Of a DNA stretch of 64,000 nucleotides, positions 1-10,329 are shown piece after piece. The DNA is taken from the NCBI RefSeq assembly GCF_964355755.1, contig NC_092675.1, positions 3,880,312-3,944,311 of the forward strand, written 5' to 3'. Under the pieces are notes generated by a model that was given only the letters and a program-made list of their open reading frames with translations, was not told the DNA's origin and did not search any database. Both the position numbers and the translations under genes were made by a program. Position 1 is the stretch's first letter. Each line of letters begins with the position of its first letter. This stretch comes from Antedon mediterranea (lineage: Eukaryota; Echinodermata; Crinoidea; Comatulida; Antedonidae).

Positions 1-397
1 AAAATGAACAATACTAATGGTTGTCTTTAGTGCAATTTTTTTTCTAGCAGCACACAACATAAATGCATTTACAAAACAAACAAGAAAGAAACCATGGAAT
101 ATACTAAAAGCAACGAATACATTATGACATCATGATGAAGTTGATCCAGAGGGTCCTTTTTTTCACTGAATTATTCTCCAAACAAAAGTCAACAAGCAGA
201 TCAAATTAGTTAGCAGTAAAAAGGACAAAAATAGATCTTTGAAAAAAATAATCAAATGACGGTGCTGAGAATATAAAAATAGGTACACATCATTTATGCC
301 ATTTCTCATATTATTCTTTTTACTCGTATAGGCTTAAAAATTAAAATAATTTAAGAATTTTTTTATAAAACCAACATTATTATTATTACTATAAAAG
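1..397. other. AT-rich non-coding stretch
   Basis: No open frame, repeat array or RNA gene is recognised here. If the minus-strand candidate exon just to the right is real, this is its downstream flank. Confidence 0.5.
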
Positions 398-403
398 TTT
401 ATT
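398..403 (-). terminator. candidate poly(A) signal AATAAA
   Basis: A minus-strand AATAAA lies about 120 nt downstream of the stop codon of the candidate exon at 526-621. That spacing suits a short 3' UTR. AATAAA is frequent by chance in DNA this AT-rich, so its value depends on the exon being real. Confidence 0.25.
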
Positions 404-525
404 TCCTTTTCTTTCACAGGAAAGTTGTTTGAATAAAAAAAAATTGTAATTCAAATAAAGTTTCAACAAAATTTTACGATTTAGCATTTAGCTTCAATTT
501 TCATGCATTGCACATATCCGAAGAA

Positions 526-621
526 TCAATCAGAAACTAATTTTCCCAACATGCCATAAACTTCATCTTTTTCCAATCGAAATTCAAATAGCATCGAGTC
601 AAAATCGTTCTTAACGAGTCG
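526..621 (-). CDS. candidate 3'-terminal coding exon, unidentified
   Basis: I do not recognise this protein. Read on the minus strand, a 31-codon open stretch follows a possible AG acceptor at 622-623 and ends in TGA at 526-528. The peptide has balanced acidic, basic and hydrophobic residues (for example NDFDSMLFEF, then EKDEVYGMLGKLVSD at the end), which is unlike the Asn/Ile/Lys/Phe-rich translations typical of random AT-rich DNA. The frame hits a stop a few codons upstream of the acceptor, as expected for an intron. A minus-strand AATAAA lies about 120 nt downstream. The pyrimidine tract before the acceptor is weak and no upstream exon was found. It could also be a fragment of an unrecognised transposon. 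Confidence 0.3.
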   Translation of the reverse strand, partial: RLVKNDFDSMLFEFRLEKDEVYGMLGKLVSD

Positions 622-628
622 CTTTCGG

Positions 629-1167
629 ATATAAAAACCAACACCAACTTAATTCAACTGATTGGATATAACACATTAAAATTGCATTGGACACAAAACT
701 ATTAATTAACAAAATGATAAATTGAAATTGAATTATCCAAAGGAAAGAAATCCATATATAGTAAACCAATGCCAGCCATTCAAAATACTTTTAGTGAGCG
801 TTATACAGTGTGGCGTTTTTATAAATTACCATCATCACGTTATACTGACTCAGACGATATACATTTGTTTTTTATATATTGAAGGCACTAGCACAAAAGA
901 TGTGAATGAACCCTATTTTGTATTAGAAACAAAGTCATAGATATATTTGGGATCATCCAGTAGAAAAAAATCACATTAAGTTGGTAGATGGAGGGAGATA
1001 TAGATGCATATAAAGATGGGAAAGAGAGAATAATTTTTATCTTCGATTTAAATTTTACCTCCTTCAAATCCTGGTACCACTCAGAGAAAAACGAGGAACC
1101 TTCTCAACTTGAGCTATTTGACAATCACAAATCAACATTTAATTTATTTTCATTCATAGGGTCGTTT
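629..1167. other. AT-rich non-coding stretch
   Basis: It holds a short plus-strand ATG frame (722-940) of biased composition with no recognisable motif. Nothing else is seen. Confidence 0.45.
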
Positions 1168-1330
1168 ATGGAGTTGGATAGGCAAGTGGTTCAGACACTT
1201 GACTCCCAGTCTACTTAGCTGTAAATGAGTACCTGGTTGAAAATACTAGGGAGGATAAGGCGGCGTGGAAAGGAACTGGCCACACTACCACATAATGCAG
1301 AGGCTTAGTACTTAGTTCCTAACAGCTCAT
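1168..1330 (+). repeat. GC-richer dispersed-repeat-like block, possible SINE remnant
   Basis: The block starts with an A-box-like GGCAAGTGGTTCAGAC and continues into a GC-richer body (GAGTACCTGG, GGATAAGGCGGCGTGG, GGAACTGGCCACACTACC). The B box expected in a tRNA head is missing. The pattern resembles the body of tRNA-derived SINEs seen in invertebrates, but this rests on memory and no second copy lies in this window. The overlapping plus ORF 988-1218 runs into it and is probably not a gene. Confidence 0.35.
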
Positions 1331-2571
1331 TCCCTACGTCCAGGAAAAACAAATATTTAAGCATAAAATTGTACTTTCTTTGAAAATGTAAAAGCTAATA
1401 TTATAATGTTGATTTATATAATGAGTATGTTTTACTTTATCATTTTAATTTAGAATTTTGCTTATATTTTTTGTATCTCTATCATCTCCAGCATTGAAAT
1501 TAATTTGCCTTTTGATATACATTACGTACAAATTGATTTCTTAATACTTTGCCATTTACAGTAAGTTTAAATTGATTGTGGCTACTGAGGGCAGTATTCA
1601 CTTTGAATTTATAATTAGAAATTTTAAAAAAGATTTGGATGGTAAAGTGTATTACAAATACCTGCCATAGTAACATGAAGTATTAGTACAATAAGGAATT
1701 TATAAAATATGGATTTTCTTCTGAGGTATAATAATGCATTTTGACTACAATACGATTATTTCTGTTGTTAACTTAAAACATTTGAAATCTTCCTGAGAAC
1801 TTTAACTTTGTACCTAACTAAACAGTACATCTTTGATATTAAAAGAATAAAAAATAAATAAAAAAGATATTATCCTACTTAAATCAAACAATATAAAATA
1901 CATATACACAATATTCATTAAAAAAAACACCCATTCCATCTTTGTTGACCCCTAGTTCACCCTGTGGATTTACTAATGAAAGTATATATACAGTACATTA
2001 ATATTAATTTGAATTAAGTCACGGAGAGTTACATTAGTGTAAGCCTAATTTATTATTTCTAAGTTGAAGCATAATAATTTTGATATAAATTAATCTTTGC
2101 ATATCTAATTTAAAATATATGACGGTTGGGTTTTCTTATTATTTATCGATAGAGGTTGATGATGGAACATCATCATATGAAATTAGCTTTGAGAATTGTA
2201 AATACCGATGGGGGTAGCGTAAGGAATTTCCCCTTCCCTTGATTTATATCGTTCTTATTTGTACTAGGTCCCTTACCAATTAGAGTAACCATCCCATTTA
2301 GGTACATTGGGACCAAATGAGTGGGAATTTTGTGTAAATTGACATTAAGGTTAAATTGGCATTGAAACCTTTGAGGTTAGGGAAGTAACAATGGTAATTA
2401 AAAAAGAAAAAAAAGGTGAAAGTGAAAATTGCTTATGAAATATAATATAATACCATACCATAATATTAATAATATACCATAAATATTGAACAAAATCATT
2501 TTCAATTTAATATTAGGTTTTAGGTTTCATTAAAATGCCTATTTAGCAACAGCAACAGTAAAACATAGTTT
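1331..2571. other. AT-rich non-coding stretch
   Basis: No gene recognised. A pyrimidine-rich segment near 2205-2270 (CCCCTTCCCTTGAT) shares CCCTTCCCTTGAT with another near 31375. Both could be fragments of an old dispersed repeat. Confidence 0.4.
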
Positions 2572-2690
2572 GCATTCAATCGATATGCTGAGTATTTTTG
2601 TGAGAGTCCCTAATGATCAGCTTCGGCTTGATGGACCACCCTCGTAAAATATTGTTGAAATAAATAATAAAAATAAAATAACATTATTTT
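2572..2690 (+). mobile_element. 3' end of a non-LTR retrotransposon, hairpin plus AT tail
   Basis: A short hairpin with a UUCG tetraloop closed by a C-G pair (GATCAGC-TTCG-GCTTGAT, about 2614-2631) is followed by GGACCACCCTCGTAAAATA and an AATAAA-type tail. Several LINE clades, such as L2/CR1, end with a conserved 3' hairpin and a short AT-rich repeat tail, and this matches that plan. No coding part of the element precedes it, so it would be a 5'-truncated copy. Confidence 0.4.
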
Positions 2691-3092
2691 ATAACCATGT
2701 GGTCATCCCCAATCATTGCACTCAAACTTGCTTGCGATGGATTGAGGCACCTAACTTACTTTCATCAAAAACACATAGCGATTCATTAGACACTATGCTT
2801 ACGTTCACATTTCTATACATTTAGTGATGTGAAGATGAGGGTTACATAATGATAAAATATGTTAATCAGAAAATATCCGAACTAACCGAAAGAAAAAGTT
2901 TGAGAAACAGAAAGTGAAACAGAACCTTGCATCATACACCAGTTATAAGACAAATAATATATTGAACCTCAAACGGAATACATAGTTTCTAATCTACTAA
3001 TACTTATTTGTTTACGTATCCAAAAGCGAGTAAATTACAGGATGGATAAACTATTTAATAACTTGTTGTGCTTATAAACTAAGTATCATTTA

Positions 3093-3225
3093 AGGCTTGG
3101 GGAGTGGAGTTGTGAGTTACAATCCTGGCACTAGGTCAGGATTGAACCCTGGCACTATCTCAGGATTGAACCCTGGACCTTGGGACTGGAAAGCAAGCAT
3201 GGTAACCACCAAGCTACAACTCCAC
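3093..3225 (-). mobile_element. tRNA-derived SINE with a duplicated B-box segment
   Basis: On the minus strand the sequence begins TGGAGTTGTAGCTTGGTGG, an A-box-like stretch as in Pol III tRNA promoters. The B-box-like GGGTTCAATCCTG then appears twice, because a 24-bp segment is tandemly duplicated (plus-strand copies 3127-3150 and 3151-3174). The two ends carry a short inverted repeat (GGAGTGGAGTTG at the 3' end). A second copy with a single B box lies at 42091-42204 on the same strand. The ORF running through it is only the translation of the tRNA-like head. Confidence 0.62.
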
Positions 3226-3916
3226 CATTTCTAGATTTTACCATTTTCTTTTGCCAATGCATGAATATATAGACACCAAACATAATTACCTCAGAAAACT
3301 TTTGTTCCATGAATAAAAAGGCATGCATGTTACAAATTCCATGATCATTGCTTTCCCCTACCCCTATGCAAAATCTCTGTTCCACTCCTGCAATTTTCAA
3401 AAATAAAATACATTATACATTAATAATATTAATGTTGAAATAAGCATAATTTGTTCACATTAGCTTCATAGATTAGTAAATATTTAAGTTCATTATAAAT
3501 ATTTGAAGACGTATCAACAATTTATATCATTAAAGGTGTTGGAGTAAAACTATTTAGGATTAGTATGATAGGAATCGCACACCTATATGATGCAAAATGT
3601 CGGTTCCATCTATATAATGTTCAAAATGCGTAATAATATTCAAAGTGTTATAAAGGATGAAAATATAAGTTATTATATAAAATAGTATTATAGTTTTATT
3701 AGTGGATTAAATGAGATCAAACTATTAAATTGATTTTAAATCTGTAGGATGTATTACAAAAAAAGAAATTTTCCAATATATCAAATATATTTTATATAAA
3801 GAAGGTTTGAGCCTGATAAATGGTAAGTTTGTAAATTGTATGTAAATTATACCCAACAATATGTGATTATTCATCGCTGATAAGCCATTGCGATCTTGGG
3901 TTTAATATGTATGTAA
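3226..3916. other. AT-rich non-coding stretch
   Basis: No recognisable coding, repeat or RNA feature. Confidence 0.45.
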
Positions 3917-4054
3917 ATCAAGCCTTACACGTCCCAGAGTGTTGATGTTGTTTTTGATCAACATCATCGTGAAACGTTCGAAGCTTTGTACACGTTTGAA
4001 ATTTCAAGCTTCAGTTGTTCCCAGTGTTGTCTGATAGCCGAACAGTTACATTAA
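3917..4054 (+). CDS. candidate exon-like open frame, unidentified
   Basis: A 45-codon plus-strand frame without ATG runs from just after an in-frame TAA to a TAA at 4052-4054. Its translation is varied (SVDVVFDQHHRETFEALYTF, then SSFSCSQCC), and an AG that could act as acceptor (TCCCAG) lies inside. GC content is higher than in the flanks. Two short inverted repeats (GATGTTG/CAACATC and GAAGCTT/AAGCTTC) also occur, so it may instead be part of a fold-back repeat. I cannot assign a family. Confidence 0.18.
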   Translation: MKPYTSQSVDVVFDQHHRETFEALYTFEISSFSCSQCCLIAEQLH

Positions 4055-4194
4055 ATTTTGATCGATGCCTAGTTACTGCTATTATTACAATTATTAACGA
4101 AATGACCATTTTCAATTCTGTTGTTATTGTATCAAGCCTTCGGTATTGTAGCTCTTATCATTAAACTTGTGTTTTTCTTGCATTGTCTGCACAG

Positions 4195-4309
4195 GAATTT
4201 AAGAGGCTCTTCCAATCAACTCTCAATCAAAAGCTTGGACACTATTATGGGATGGAACGTGTTCTGATCAATATATACACCTTCACCAGTGATACGATTG
4301 CGTGTCACG
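4195..4309 (+). CDS. candidate internal exon, plus-strand reading
   Basis: A pyrimidine-rich tract ending TTGCATTGTCTGCACAG forms a good 3' splice site at 4194. A possible donor (CACG/GTAAAT) lies at 4310. Only one plus frame is open throughout, and it reads EFKRLFQSTLNQKLG then HYYGMERVLINIYTF. The 115-bp size is typical of a metazoan exon. However, the opposite strand is also open across the same bases (4216-4422), so at most one reading can be real. No domain is recognised. Confidence 0.2.
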
Positions 4310-4422
4310 GTAAATTTCCCCCGAGGCTGAAGAATTAGCTCCAATTTCGCACAATAGAGTATCCCACCATGAATTCCTGGCAACAAATTAAAATTGCAAG
4401 ATGGTATATAATCGCACGAATA
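4216..4422 (-). CDS. candidate open frame without ATG, minus-strand reading
   Basis: A 68-codon minus-strand frame runs between in-frame stops. It is long for DNA this AT-rich and it lacks a methionine start. The translation contains PGIHGGILYCAKLELIL, then FTVTRNRITGEGVYIDQ, then a hydrophobic end SKLLIES before the stop. A possible acceptor (TTGTTGCCAG) falls within it. A second minus frame is also open over part of this region (NSWWDTLLCEIGANSS). Several open frames over one GC-richer patch can mean a genuine exon or an old transposon fragment. I cannot name it. Confidence 0.22.
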   Translation of the reverse strand, partial: YSCDYIPSCNFNLLPGIHGGILYCAKLELILQPRGKFTVTRNRITGEGVYIDQNTFHPIIVSKLLIES

Positions 4423-5028
4423 TCATCATACGGCACATTAATAATGAAAAAATCAACTGAATAATCGAGAACCCAATTTCAATTCAATGATTTTTAATCT
4501 GGCGGCGGGGCGTGCAATGATTTAAATGTATTGTTATTTGCAGGATGCGATGTCAAACGAAAGGCTAAACTGAGATTATAGTAGAATAAGTATTATTACT
4601 GGCTGTAATGCCATATTTAATGGAGCATTAGTGCCATGAGGCAGACGCTGATGATTAAGAGGGCGAACTTATTGCATCAACAAAGACAATGATGTTGACA
4701 TTTCAGATGATGCTTCGTAAAAGGACAAAAATTAAAGATATGTTTGATTATCTGAAGCATTTTTTTTTCATTTAACAGATTCATCTTTATACAATAAAAG
4801 GCTATTAAACCTTTAACAGATCTTTAATGACAAATTTACAAAATATTATCAAATTTTACGACAAATAATAATAAAGATTTGTGAAAATAAAAATTTTATA
4901 AGAATGTTTTGTCTTGATGCGAAATCATTTGAAAAATTAATATTTTTATAGATTAGCAGTAAATTAGATTGTGTACATTGTATTGAATGAGATCAGCGTA
5001 TTTTAAATTAGTTGGAAGCTTTGCATGC
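4423..5028. other. AT-rich flank of the minisatellite
   Basis: No gene recognised. A short GC-rich island (GGCGGCGGGGCGTGC, about 4501) stands out but belongs to nothing I can name. Confidence 0.4.
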
Positions 5029-6567
5029 CTATAGTGGTAGTATGGCAAGGTGGTAGTATGGTGCGTTGGTGGTAAGTATGGCAAGGTGGTGTTAGTATGG
5101 CAAGGTGGCAAGTATGGTATGGTGGTGGTAAGTATGGCAAGGTGGTGTTAGTATTGCAAGGTGGTAAGTATGGCAAGGTGGCAAGGTGGCAAGTATGGTT
5201 TGGTGGTGGTAAGTATGGCAAGGTGGTGTTAGTATGGCAAGGTGGTGTTAGTATTGCAAGGTGGTAAGTATGGCAAGGTGGCAAGTATGTTATGTTGGTG
5301 GTAAGTATGGCAAGGTGGTGTTAGTATGGCAAAGTGGTAAGTATGGCAAGGTGGCAAGTATGGTATGGTGGTGGTAAGTATGGCAAGGTGGTAAATATGG
5401 TGCGTTGGTGGTAAATAATGATAAGGTGGTGGTAGTATGGAAAGGTGTAAGTATGGCAAGGTGGTGGTAAGTATGGCAAGGTGGTGGTAAATATGGTAAG
5501 GTGGTGGTAAGTATGGCAAGGTGGTGGTAGTATGGTAAGGTGGTGGTAAGTATGGCAAGGTGTAAGTATGGAAAGGTGGTGGTAAGTATGGCAAGGTGGT
5601 GGTAAATATGGTAAGGTTGTGGTAAGTATGGTACGGTGGTGGTAAGTAGGGCAAGGTGGTGGTAGTATGGTAAGGTGGTGGTAAGTATGGCAAGGTGGTA
5701 AATATGTTAAAGTGGTAGTATGGCAAGGTGGTAAATATGGTAAGGTGGTAGTATGGCAAGGTGGTAAATATGGTAAGGTGGTGGTAGTATGGCAAGGTGG
5801 TGGTAGTATGGCAAGGTGGTGATAGTATGGCAAGGTGGTAAGTATGGTGTGTTGGTGGTAAGTATGGCAAGGTGGTAAATATGGTAAGGTGGTGGTAGTA
5901 TGGCAAGGTGGTAAATATGGTATAGGTGGTGGTAGTATGGCAAGGTGGTAAATATGGTAAGGTGGTAAATATGGTAAGGCTGTGGTAGTATGGCAAGGTG
6001 GCAAGTATGGTATGGTGGTGGTAAGTATGGCAAAGTGGTAAATATGGTGCGTTTGTGGTAAATATGGTAATGTGGTGGTAATTTGGCAAGGTGTAAGTAT
6101 GGCAAGGTGGCAAGTATGGTATGGTGGTGGTAAGTATGGTATGGTGGTGGTAAGTATGGCAAGGTGGTAAATATGGTGTGTTGGTGGTAAATACGGTCAG
6201 GTGGTGGTAGTATGGTAAGGTGGTAAGTATGGCAAGGTGGTGGTAGTATAGCAAGGTGGTAAATATGGTAAGGTGGTAGTAAATATGGTAAGGTACTGGT
6301 AGTATGGCAAGGAGGTAAATATGGCAAGGTGGTGGTAGTATGGCAAGGTGGCAAGTATGGTGCATTGGTGGTAAATATGGCAAGGTGGTGGTAGTATGCA
6401 AGGTGGCAAGTATAGTGTGTTGGTGGTAAATATGGTAATTTACTGGTAGTATGGCAAGGTGGCAAGTATGGTGCGTTGGTGTTAACTATGGTAAGGTTAT
6501 GGAAGTATGGCAGGGTGGCAAGTATGGTGCGTTGGTGTTAAGGTGGCAAGGTGGTGGAAGTATGGCA
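5029..6567. repeat. G-rich minisatellite, ~14-20 bp unit
   Basis: About 1.5 kb of imperfect tandem copies of units such as GGTGGTGGTAAGTATGGCAA, GGTGGTAGTATGGCAA and GGTGGCAAGTATGG. Unit length varies with the number of GGT triplets and with AAGTATGG/AAATATGG/AGTATGG variants. A minority variant carries TGCGTTGGTGG. The plus strand has far more G than C. All the minus-strand frames here (up to 390 codons, rich in Pro, His, Tyr, Thr) are translations of the repeat in different phases and are not genes. Confidence 0.97.
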
Positions 6568-8161
6568 TGGTGGTAAATGTCATTTCTATCCATCATTAGG
6601 TTTAAAGGATGTTGATACAATTTCTATTTTCAATTTTATTTGAGAATTTATATGACCAATTCACTTTTGTAAAAGGTTAATTGGTTAATTTTTAAACTAG
6701 TGACCAATACACAACCAAATATAGTAACTGATCTCAATTTAATTTGAAGTGCATATTTTTTTAAATCTATACTTGTTATCATGTTGTCATTTAAGGAGAA
6801 TAATAATATTGAAATTAGGCAAGTACGTTAATCGATTACTCCCCCATATATCTTTTCTACCAACTCCATTATCATCTGTCACCAGCATCCATGCAACTTG
6901 CCATCATCTTTATCTCTTAGCTAATTGCCTTACCTTAACATCTAATCTATCATCTTAATCAACGATCACTAATAATTATTTGTTAGAGATCCCGATTAGT
7001 GAGTTTCCCTATGTATACGAACTGTTTTGATAAACATTATTATTAAATTGAGACTAAACATATTGTTAAGTCTTTGCGCTCATCTGTATCGGATGTTTAA
7101 GGTCGTCTAAGATTACTTCGTGATTCAATTTGAAATTAAGCAACACAAGTTGATGCTGCGTTCGAACATAATTTCATTATCGTCTTCCATATGTCAAATT
7201 TTAAAACCTCTAAAAACGTTTTTAAATCATTTATATTTTATTGATATTATTAATTTTGTTTTGTTTGTTTTATTTTATTTGATTTCCACAAATAATACAT
7301 AATATTATTTCTTTATAAATAATTAGTTATGTATAAATATAGATATTTTTGCACTGGAATCCTGAATTCTCTCCTATGTATAGGTATACAAAAGATAAAG
7401 CAAATAAATTAAAAGGCATAACAAAAAAAACAAATAACTATAATACCAAAAAAAAATACCAACTAGTTTGTCTATCTCTAAATATAAAAATCTAAAACAA
7501 TATAAATACGTCTGTTTATAATTCATAATTCAGTTTCTCTAAAAACAATTGTCTTTAAAATAAATAAATACAAATATTTTCTTGCATTTCTAATAATTAA
7601 TGTAAAAACGATTTTTTCTTTCAATCTATATGTATGCATATATTTCTATGTATTCATACAAACACTGATCAAAATGATTATTTAAAAACATTCAAAATCT
7701 GTTATTTGACATTTGAAAGCAAAATACTAAGTTTAAAGTTCAATATTGAAAATGCAGATCACGAACAATTTAAAACATTGCTAATAATTTAAAATTAGGC
7801 AAACGACTTAAAATTTTATAATCTGCAACCATTTCTTAAGGTAATTGCTATAACTCATGACAAAGATCCGTTCTGGTTTTAAGAATACACATTTTATATG
7901 GCCATTAATTAATGAAAAAAAAATCAAAATGTCCCTCCCAATAGCTAGCAGCGAATAACTCCACATAAGACAAATGGACCGCCAGTGCTAACCTTCTTTT
8001 TATGACCTTCTATAACAGAACATAAAAAAAAATTGCTTTCGTAACATAACAAATTTTAACCCAATGCAACATATATCTATTAGTATAAACTGCTTTCAAA
8101 ATTCATTTCAACAGACTGAGCATTAAAAATAATTAAACATTGTACATGATATGTAATGAAA
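6568..8161. other. AT-rich non-coding stretch
   Basis: Only short chance frames (6749-6958, 7120-7302) of low-complexity composition. No element recognised. Confidence 0.45.
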
Positions 8162-8236
8162 TTGTAGCTTCGTGGTAATTATGTTATGGTTGCTTACCGA
8201 TCCTAGAGTATTTGGTTCAAATCGTGGTACAATCTC
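8162..8236 (+). mobile_element. degenerate tRNA-derived SINE head
   Basis: TGTAGCTTCGTGGTAA matches an A-box region and, about 40 bp on, TTTGGTTCAAATCGTGG contains a B box fitting GWTCRANNC. The spacing is that of a tRNA. It starts like the heads at 3.1, 42.1 and 62.3 kb (TAGCTTGGTGG). The acceptor arms do not pair, so it is a SINE head, not a tRNA gene. Confidence 0.42.
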
Positions 8237-8594
8237 CGTATTCTCATGGCCAAAACATTATTTAAACATTTTGTCGTTTAAACATTTAACCTATTCAAAT
8301 GAATAACTAGCAAATTATAATAATTATTTTTTTTTTAATCTCTTATAATTGTATTAGATTTAAAATTATTAACTTTGTTCCACTATTATGTTATTGTGAT
8401 TTGGGATGCAACATTTGAGGTATAATTTCTGCTATAAATAAAAAATCAACTGAAATTTGCCTAAACTTCATTTTCTTAGAATTTTAAGAAGCTGAGCATA
8501 ATTGTTGTTAGAAATATATTTATTTGGTCTGTTCTTATTCTCTCAAACTACTAAATGTAAATGTATTCTCTAGAAAATGATTAAATTTGATCAT

Positions 8595-8730
8595 GCACTC
8601 TGCCTATAGTGTTCAGTAATGAAACGATGTGACCCTTAGGGGAGAAGAATGTTGTTGAAAAGGTGTAACATCTAAGTCCACAGCACTCTGAAATAGCGCT
8701 ATATAAATGTCATATTATATATTCAGCATA
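8595..8730 (+). repeat. possible retroposon 3' tail
   Basis: A GC-richer run (CGATGTGACCCTTAGGGG, GTCCACAGCACTCTG) ends in AGCGCTATATAAATGTCAT and then AT-rich sequence. Endings of the form GCGCTATATAAAT plus an AT tail are common at the 3' ends of animal SINEs and LINEs. No tRNA head or coding part is attached. Confidence 0.33.
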
Positions 8731-9635
8731 ACAGGAGAACAGGATCCTATACTCCAATAGTTTTTCTTCAATTGTTTACATGTCTTTCCAAACTGTACCA
8801 ACGGAAGAACAAGACAATGAGAGTAAGCATCTAGCCACAGGACATAGACACGATGGCACAGGCTAGGCAGGTTGCGCCTTCCAACACACAAGTGCTATTC
8901 ATTACATTTATACCATCTATAGAACTTTGATGATCTCAGCTTACAATGTTATACGGCAGCGAGTGAGGTTGTGGCTCATCTGGTCTGCACGTGGACCTTT
9001 ACCCTCAAAATCTAATCACAACATTTTACATATACTTGATTGATGATCCTGTATACTTCTGGTTATTCATGATAAAAGCCGAGGGCATCACTTTAGGCTG
9101 TTCTATATTCTACTTTCATTAGCCCTATTTAAGAATGTACACATATTTACGAAAGTAGAACATTCCTTACAGGTTGATTGGATATTACAAACGGTTCATC
9201 TTCTCTCGTTTTTTTGTTGGACACGTTCAAGAGGAAGCAATAAACGTGGAACATTGTCAGATTAAATGACTGTATAATTATATTATTTATTATGTATTAT
9301 CTATCTATTATAACTGACCTACTTTCTACTTGTCTCATTATACTTAAACTATACTATTATCAATTTCAAGATACAGATTTGCAATATTGTTTGCTCGAGT
9401 TCGTGGGCAGGTTGGGATGGATTTAAGGCTGGTGATTAGTTGCTGATATTGAGAGAATAAACGGTATTAATTGTTATTATTATATGTCCATGTCGAATAC
9501 TACTACTACTTTTGAGTTTGAAATAAATTATGTTACAGAATGACTTCATTGTACAACCAAAAAAAAACCCGGAGAAATTCTATCTCACACTATTAAATAA
9601 AATATATTGTACATAATTGATTGAAATTTATATTT
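8731..9635. other. non-coding stretch
   Basis: No gene or array is recognised. A modestly GC-richer part lies near 8850-9000 without an open frame. Confidence 0.4.
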
Positions 9636-9906
9636 ATACTGGGTAACCTCTTCAGTCAAAGACTGATCTCCCAGAGGGCCCAGTTGGTGATCAGTGGCTG
9701 TGATGTACTAATACACCGGGGTAACCCCCTATTTGTCTCAAAAGATGTACTAGGTTCTTTAAAGTGCACACGAGCTAGATGTGTACACTGGACCTACGGT
9801 TTATAGTCCTTATCCGAGAAGACTCAGTGAGTGAGCCTCGAACCCCTGCCGATGTTATGGCTACGTAATTACGGTTCCACTGTCTTAACCGCTCGGCCAC
9901 TCACTC
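9636..9906 (-). mobile_element. SINE with serine/leucine-tRNA-like head and conserved body
   Basis: On the minus strand a tRNA-like head GGCCGAGCGGTTAAGACAG (A box) is followed about 50 bp later by GGGGTTCGAGGCTCAC (B box). The long gap suits a class II (Ser/Leu) tRNA with an extra arm. A GC-richer body follows, with the plus-strand landmarks CACCGGGGTAACCCCCTA, GGTTCTTTAAAGTGCAC and ACTGGACCTACGG, then CTCCCAGAGGGCCCAG near the 3' end. I recall similar central domains in SINEs across many marine invertebrates but could not check this. The ORF at 9621-9806 is antisense to it and is not a gene. Confidence 0.65.
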
Positions 9907-10329
9907 GGCCACAATATCATAGAAACTCTGAAAGGTTGTTTGTTCATATAAAAACATTAAGTAGGAGATACTCCCCCATAAATGTCTATTCTCCAAGATA
10001 AACCTCTTATTTTAATTATTTAATTCACTTGCTTCCAGAAGTTAATAAAGTAAACTGGATCTTCCAATGAGGATTTACTTTTACATGTCACTGTTTTGAA
10101 AACAACATATTCCTAGAAACCCTTTTAATAAATGAAGATATATGTTACTGAATAAGATGCACTACACCATGTCTACGCAATCACTTAATAGGAAACATTC
10201 ATTTGCTTGCTTATACTTTTATTGTTTATGTTGTGTCTGGATTGCTAATTTTTCACATTTAAAAAATATGATATAAACATATTAATGTTTTCTGTTCTAT
10301 ATCATTCTATTAATGTATAAAATTAAGTT
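9907..10329. other. AT-rich spacer between SINE and LINE fragments
   Basis: Nothing recognised. Confidence 0.45.

Noticed and set aside
988-1218. 76-codon plus frame
   Set aside because: Runs into a repeat-like block and shows no motif; composition is not clearly coding.
3155-3400. 81-codon minus frame
   Set aside because: Its C-terminal part is the translation of a SINE head; the remainder has no motif.
5003-6465. Long minus-strand frames up to 390 codons
   Set aside because: They are translations in several phases of the G-rich minisatellite; two or three frames are open over the same bases.
8162-8236. Functional tRNA gene
   Set aside because: A and B boxes exist but the acceptor and anticodon stems do not pair. 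The same applies to the heads at 3.1, 9.9, 38.4, 42.1 and 62.3 kb.
9621-9806. 61-codon plus frame
   Set aside because: Antisense to a tRNA-derived SINE body.
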